This document shows positions 7,817 to 10,974 of a stretch of 10,974 nucleotides of DNA, one piece after another. The notes beneath the pieces are model-generated. The model was not told the origin of the DNA. It worked only from the letters and a program-made list of their open reading frames with translations, and ran no database searches. The position numbers and the translations under genes were made by a program. Source of the stretch: an uncultured Synergistales bacterium (GTDB taxonomy: Bacteria; Synergistota; Synergistia; Synergistales; Aminobacteriaceae); contig CAJOGG010000045.1 of assembly GCA_905234205.1 (NCBI GenBank), forward strand, positions 1 to 10,974, written 5' to 3'. The number at the start of each line of letters is the position of its first letter. Position 1 is the first letter of the stretch.

Positions 7817-7881
7817 GTGGGGGTAGCTCAATTGGTGGAGCAGCTTTCAGGCGGCTAAGGGTTCGAGTCCTTTCCCCTGCG
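7817..7881 (+). tRNA. Compact tRNA-like cloverleaf, possible tRNA pseudogene (anticodon CAG)
   Basis: A 65-base element folds by hand into four helices. The acceptor stem is GTGGGGG (7817-7823) with CCCCTGC (7874-7880), 7 pairs including 2 wobbles. Then TA and a D arm, GCTC AATTGGTG GAGC (7826-7841). The anticodon arm is AGCT TTCAGGC GGCT (7842-7856) with a 7-base loop, T33, anticodon CAG and G37. The T arm is AAGGG TTCGAGT CCTTT (7857-7873). G 7881 is the discriminator and CCA is not encoded. Compared with a standard tRNA it lacks base 26, one anticodon-stem pair and the whole variable loop, 8 bases fewer between the D and T arms. CAG would read leucine codons, but leucine tRNAs have long variable arms, so it is not an ordinary tRNA. 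It starts 3 bases after the fibre stop. Confidence 0.65.
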
Positions 7882-7892
7882 CTAATTTAATT

Positions 7893-7899
7893 AAGGAGG
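7893..7899 (+). promoter_or_regulatory. Strong ribosome binding site of the cystatin-like gene
   Basis: AAGGAGG is 9 bases before ATG 7909. It is one of the strongest sites in the window and directly follows the tRNA-like element. Confidence 0.8.
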
Positions 7900-7908
7900 T
7901 TTTATTTC

Positions 7909-8184
7909 ATGTTAGGTAGTTGGAATATTGACGAAATCAAAAGCGTTAATCTCCCTCAAAAAGTTGCAAGTGCGTTTACTGCTATCACAGGTGGTTTAGT
8001 CGGTGCTGAGTATCAACCAGTGCTTTATGTTGGTAAGCAGATTGTCAACGGTACTAACTATTGCATATTGGCAGTTCAGACGATTATTACCGCAAATCCA
8101 GAGAAGCGACTTGTTAAAATGATTATCAACGTTTCTTCTGACGGTACAACTTCACTTGTTTCAGTTAGTGGGATAGCCTTATGA
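7909..8184 (+). CDS. Small cystatin-like protein
   Basis: Encodes 91 residues with no signal peptide. The order of features recalls stefins/cystatins: an N-terminal glycine (residue 3), a helix (about LPQKVASAFTAI, 15-26), a strand with VGAEYQPVLYVGK, then QIVNGTNYCILAV (44-56), which contains the QxVxG motif of the papain-binding hairpin followed by TNY as in stefins. Two further beta strands follow (LVKMIINVSS and TTSLVSVSGI). The similarity is at motif and layout level. I cannot run a profile search, and a cystatin fold does not prove protease inhibition. The gene overlaps the start of the phage protease gene by ATGA (8181-8184). It may be capsid-related, delivered cargo, or an inhibitor. 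Confidence 0.75.
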   Translation: MLGSWNIDEIKSVNLPQKVASAFTAITGGLVGAEYQPVLYVGKQIVNGTNYCILAVQTIITANPEKRLVKMIINVSSDGTTSLVSVSGIAL

Positions 8185-9136
8185 ATGACACCACAAAAAT
8201 TGTATTAATCGACGGCGGTTCTCCTGTTGCATTAGGCGACAAAGAGAATCGCTTTACTTATAATCTTCTGCCTGTTGGACAATTTTATGACAAACGTTAT
8301 GGTAAGATTAATATCAATCACGAGAAAATTAAGAAATTAGCTGAAAACTTTGGAAAATTTCCCAGTTATGAAGTACCTGTAAAATTAGGCCATAGCGATG
8401 GAGCCAGATCACCTGGAAAAGTCATAGCAGCGGAAGCTAAGGATAATGGACTTGAAATTACTATGCTTGTTGATGATGAAACAGCAAAAGCTATAAACGA
8501 TAAGCAGTACAGTACATGTCAGCAGAGTTCAAAGAGAATTACCAAGATAAGGAGACAGGCGCAGATGTGGGAGCCGTACTATTAGGCGCAGCTCTTGTAA
8601 ATCAACCTGCCAATCCTTACATGCAGCCATTAATGTTGGCAGACGATATTGATTCGGAAGGAGAACAAATTAATATGAGTGAAGTTGAAGATTTACAAAT
8701 TCAATTAAGCGATGTCAAGACACAGTTACATATGGCGCGTCAAGAATCTGAAACAAAAAGCAAAGAAGCCGAGGCAACATCAAAGAAAATCACGGAATTA
8801 GAGGCTGAAATTAAGGCTTTACGTGAAGAGCGTGAACGCGCTGAAAAGGCTAAGAATGAAGCTGAAGTTAAGGCATTCTGTGATAAGTGGGAAGCCAAAA
8901 TTCCTCCAGCAGTTATTGAGGCGGTCAAACCATTATTATTGAGCGATTCATCGAAGATTATTAAGTTGGGCGATAATGAAGATATTACCTCACTGAAATT
9001 CTTTGATGAGCTATTTGCAAAATTCCCAGAGTTCGCCACAAAACAATTTAGTGATACAGATACACAAACAGTAGAACTCTCGGATATTGATAAAGCTAGA
9101 GAACGTGCAAAAGCTATTGCTGGAACTTTGAAATAA
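8181..9136 (+). CDS. Prohead protease-scaffold precursor, Mu gpI-like, frameshifted near 8511
   Basis: A capsid maturation protease of the Mu gpI type, joined to a C-terminal scaffold. The first frame gives LLPVGQFYDKRYGKI (residues 29-43) and VPVKLGHSD (65-73, His 71 a likely catalytic residue), then runs off into TCQQSSKRI and stops at 8585. The frame beginning MSAEFKENYQDKETG at 8516 continues with the family signature, VGAVLLGAALVNQPANPYMQ, so the two are one gene. Adding one base between 8510 and 8516 gives QYSTMSAEF and 318 residues. Removing one of the two tandem AGTAC copies (8506-8515) gives QYMSAEF and 316. As given, active protease should not be made without frameshifting. The start ATG overlaps the previous stop. 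Confidence 0.88.
8656..8663 (+). promoter_or_regulatory. Internal ribosome binding site for the nested scaffold gene
   Basis: GGAAGGAG inside the protease gene ends 11 bases before the in-frame ATG 8675. It lies exactly at the boundary between the protease domain and the coiled-coil part. Confidence 0.7.
8675..9136 (+). CDS. Nested capsid scaffold protein (Mu gpZ-like internal start)
   Basis: An in-frame internal start gives a separate 153-residue protein equal to the C-terminal half of the protease precursor. It begins MSEVEDLQIQLSDVKTQL and is a long, highly charged coiled coil up to about residue 70 (heptads with ARQESETK, TELEAEIKALREERERAEKA). A compact helical end with LLLSDSSKIIKLGD and FFDELFAKFPEF follows. 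Nested scaffolds of this kind are established for Mu (gpI/gpZ) and lambda (C/Nu3). This start lies downstream of the protease frameshift, so scaffold could still be made from it. It would guide shell assembly and then be removed. Confidence 0.75.
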   Translation: MSEVEDLQIQLSDVKTQLHMARQESETKSKEAEATSKKITELEAEIKALREERERAEKAKNEAEVKAFCDKWEAKIPPAVIEAVKPLLLSDSSKIIKLGDNEDITSLKFFDELFAKFPEFATKQFSDTDTQTVELSDIDKARERAKAIAGTLK

Positions 9137-9140
9137 GGAG
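9134..9140 (+). promoter_or_regulatory. Ribosome binding site of the decoration gene
   Basis: TAAGGAG overlaps the stop codon of the protease-scaffold gene (TAA 9134-9136) and is 9 bases before ATG 9150. It suggests high expression, as expected for an abundant shell protein. Confidence 0.75.
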
Positions 9141-9149
9141 TGATTTATT

Positions 9150-9632
9150 ATGTACGGAAATACAAGATTACCAGGTATTGCAACTAGTGAAGTCTATCGC
9201 GAAAAAGGCAGCTTATGGCGTGGGTATCCTGAGGCTACTTGGTTCAAAATCGTTAGTGTAGCAGGTACAACATCAACAAAACTTTCAAGAGGAACAATCC
9301 TGAAAGAGGATATTTCAACTGGATACTATAGCCCAATTAGTACTAGCGATATTATATCCACTGCATCGGATTTGCCTGGTACAAGACTCGTTATTGTTGC
9401 AGATGATACAGCGGTTACTGGATCAACAGAAACAGAAGGTGAAGGACAGGACGCTGTTACGACTCAAAAAACATCAGCAGTTTTGGTGGGCATTCAGGGC
9501 CAAGTTGACAAAGCACAACTTCTTATCGGTGAAACTGCGTTTACAGAATTAACAGATGAACAACAGGTTAAACTCAATACACAGCTTGAGGCTTGGGGCT
9601 TCATACTTATTAACGTATTTCAGGGGGAATAA
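9150..9632 (+). CDS. Head decoration protein, lambda gpD-like
   Basis: Encodes 160 residues. Trimers of this family sit on the outer shell and stabilise it after expansion. Family-like features are the beta-rich middle with LSRGTILKED (44-53), a variable acidic loop TGSTETEGEGQDAVTTQ (90-106), and the C-terminal VLVGIQGQVDKAQLLIG and WGFILINVFQGE. Position is the best support: it lies between scaffold and major capsid genes exactly as D precedes E in lambda-type modules. The length is slightly greater than lambda gpD (110), owing mostly to an N-terminal extension and the acidic loop. The frame is intact. Confidence 0.85.
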   Translation: MYGNTRLPGIATSEVYREKGSLWRGYPEATWFKIVSVAGTTSTKLSRGTILKEDISTGYYSPISTSDIISTASDLPGTRLVIVADDTAVTGSTETEGEGQDAVTTQKTSAVLVGIQGQVDKAQLLIGETAFTELTDEQQVKLNTQLEAWGFILINVFQGE

Positions 9633-9635
9633 TTT

Positions 9636-10677
9636 ATGAGTGATTTTAACTTTGATGAAATTTTGGGAGCTTTTACTCCGCTAACCATGACTGAGGCTAT
9701 TAACCTCGTCAAAACTAATGAACCTTTCGTACTCACAAGCCGTTTGGGTAAGCATAAAAACAATATGCTTGATGAACAGTGTATCTTTGAGGTCGAGGAA
9801 GGCACTTACAATCTTGCGCCTGTCAGCTTCCCGAATGATCCACCGAGTAATATCAATATTGCCCGCAAGAGAACACGTCATTCCGTTGTTCCTCCACAAA
9901 TATTCCTGAAAGATAGAATCACAGCAAGTGAAGTTAATAGAATGCGAATGGCCGCGCAAAATCCTATTAATATGACAAGTCAAGATAAAGCAACTGCTTA
10001 TGATCAGACTGTAGCCATTAAGCAGACAGGATTACGCAGATTAATTGATCGACGTGTTGAATGGTTCTTTGCACAGGCTCTTGACGGAAAAATTGACTTC
10101 AAGAGTGACGAAGGCCGCCCGTTCAGCTTTGATTACAAATTACCGGCGGCTACGAAAATTACTCAGAACGAGACGTGGGATCACGCTGGCAACCCTATTC
10201 ATCAGTTAAGAATGCTTGCCAAAACGTTCAAAACTCTCAATAATCAGCTTGCTCCTGACTTAATTATTATGGGCGGTAAGGCGGGAGACGCCTTTATGAA
10301 TAATGAGCATGTTGAAGGCTGGATGAAGTCGCCGGGCGTTCAATTATTCCAGAATAAAACAGATTTAGCAAAAGGTGAGGATTTTGCAGGGCGCAGAATT
10401 GTTTGAGTATTCCGCTACGTATGAAGACAACAAGGGCAAAATTACTCCTTATCTTGATGAAAATTATGTGTATCTCACTAACTCAACACTCTGGCGTTTA
10501 TTCTATGGAGCTATAAGTGATTTTGATGCTGGAAATCCTCCATTGGTTGCACGTGATATTTTCTCTAAGATGAAAATCAGTGAAGATGGAAAGGCTCTCG
10601 ATATTTTTGTTGAAAGTCATCCGTTGCCGGTCATCGTGAGTAATCTCGGAGTTGTGAAAGCTAAAGTGTTGGAATAA
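9636..10677 (+). CDS. Major capsid protein, lambda gpE-like, frameshifted near 10390
   Basis: The shell subunit, about 346 residues when one base is skipped, close to lambda gpE (341). The first frame covers 256 residues with the E-family block LRRLIDRRVEWFFAQALDGK (133-152), FSFDYKLP (163-170) and LIIMGGKAGDAF (209-220), then stops at TGA 10404-10406. The +1 frame continues with ELFEYSATYEDNKG, PYLDENYVYLTNS and VESHPLPVIVSN, the expected C-terminal part. Dropping one G of GGG (10389-10391) gives DFAGAELFEYSATY. Slipping +1 at GTT-TGA (10401-10406) gives GRRIVEYSATY and the same length. The truncated first-frame product would lack about a quarter of the protein and should not form a shell. 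The ribosome binding site AGGGGG is at 9622-9627. Confidence 0.9.
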
Positions 10678-10974
10678 TGAGCTACTGAACAGTTGATGAT
10701 GTAGTTCATGAGTTCCATCCAACGTTAAAACTTGAAATGGAGAGGCATTATGGAGATAATTTTGAATCCAATATCGAGAAACATATTGAGAAAGCTGAAG
10801 CGTTCGTTAATGCCTCACTTGTCCGTGTTTACCCAATCCCACTAAAGAAAGCTACTATTACAGTTATTTCAGCTGAATGTAAGATCGCCGCGTATTTTGC
10901 TGGAATTGCATTCTCTGAGAAAGATGAAGTTCTCGAAGATAAGTATGAAATAGCGTGCGAAATGCTCGACAATC
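10677..10974 (+). CDS. Head-tail connector, Mu gp36-like (DUF1320), partial, with in-frame TGA at codon 4
   Basis: ATG 10677 overlaps the capsid stop (TAATG) and reads M-S-Y, then TGA (10686-10688), then TVDDVVHEFHP and onward, open to the window end. The body matches the DUF1320 pattern: IEKHIEKAEAFVNASLVRVY followed by PIPL, then a helix with CKIAAYF and later DKYEIACEML. Family members often begin M-x-Y-C-T-V-D-D, so TGA most likely replaces TGC, TGT or TGG. As given, full translation from the natural start fails. The only in-frame ATG before the conserved helix is 10737, which lacks a ribosome binding site and would drop 20 residues. The protein normally sits between portal and tail. The 3' end lies beyond the window. 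Confidence 0.8.

Noticed and set aside
7814..7908. Rho-independent terminator between fibre and cystatin-like genes
   Set aside because: The G-rich and C-rich segments are explained by the acceptor stem of the cloverleaf, and no T-run follows directly.
9718..9909. Plus-strand alternative frame inside the capsid gene
   Set aside because: It overlaps the clearly coding E-like frame and has no family features.

Overview
This window is the head-gene half of the late operon of a tailed phage or prophage. Every gene is on the plus strand, with short gaps or overlaps between them. The DNA is AT-rich, TAA is the favourite stop, and several genes have strong AAGGAG-type ribosome binding sites. That suits a low-GC anaerobic bacterium such as a gut Firmicute, but nothing in the window fixes the host. 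There are no integration, lysis or regulatory genes here, so temperate status is inferred only from the Mu-like gene types and the apparent decay.

Layout. 66-407: small DUF6508-like protein. 414-1856: terminase large subunit. 1869-3086: Mu gp29-like (DUF935) portal. 2984-4897: Mu F-like minor head protein with a coiled coil and a C-terminal HELGH zinc-metallopeptidase domain, the architecture of MuF polymorphic toxins. 4901-5170: unknown 89-residue protein, a candidate immunity or accessory protein. 5170-7303 and 7307-7813: repeat-built fibre proteins that share a terminal domain present three times. 7817-7881: compact tRNA-like cloverleaf. 7909-8184: small protein with a cystatin-like QxVxG motif. 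8181-9136: Mu gpI-like protease, with a nested in-frame scaffold gene starting at 8675. 9150-9632: lambda D-like head decoration protein. 9636-10677: lambda E-like major capsid protein. 10677 to the window end: Mu gp36-like (DUF1320) head-tail connector, cut by the window edge.

How the genes work together. The terminase pumps DNA through the portal. The MuF protein sits at the portal and probably carries its toxin domain into the virion. Protease and scaffold shape a capsid made of E-like and D-like proteins, and gp36 begins the connector. The module therefore mixes Mu-type portal, MuF, protease and connector with lambda-type D and E shell proteins. The 4901-8184 block (possible immunity gene, fibres, tRNA-like element, cystatin-like gene) separates the portal/MuF genes from the protease/capsid genes and looks like an accessory cargo region.

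Reading-frame damage. Four genes in the second half are interrupted: the fibre gene near 6550, the protease near 8511, the capsid gene near 10390, and the connector by an in-frame TGA at codon 4. Each frameshift can be explained by a single-base indel that restores a protein of normal length. The cluster points to a decaying prophage or to base-calling errors. Programmed frameshifting is a less likely alternative, worth testing mainly at the capsid gene.
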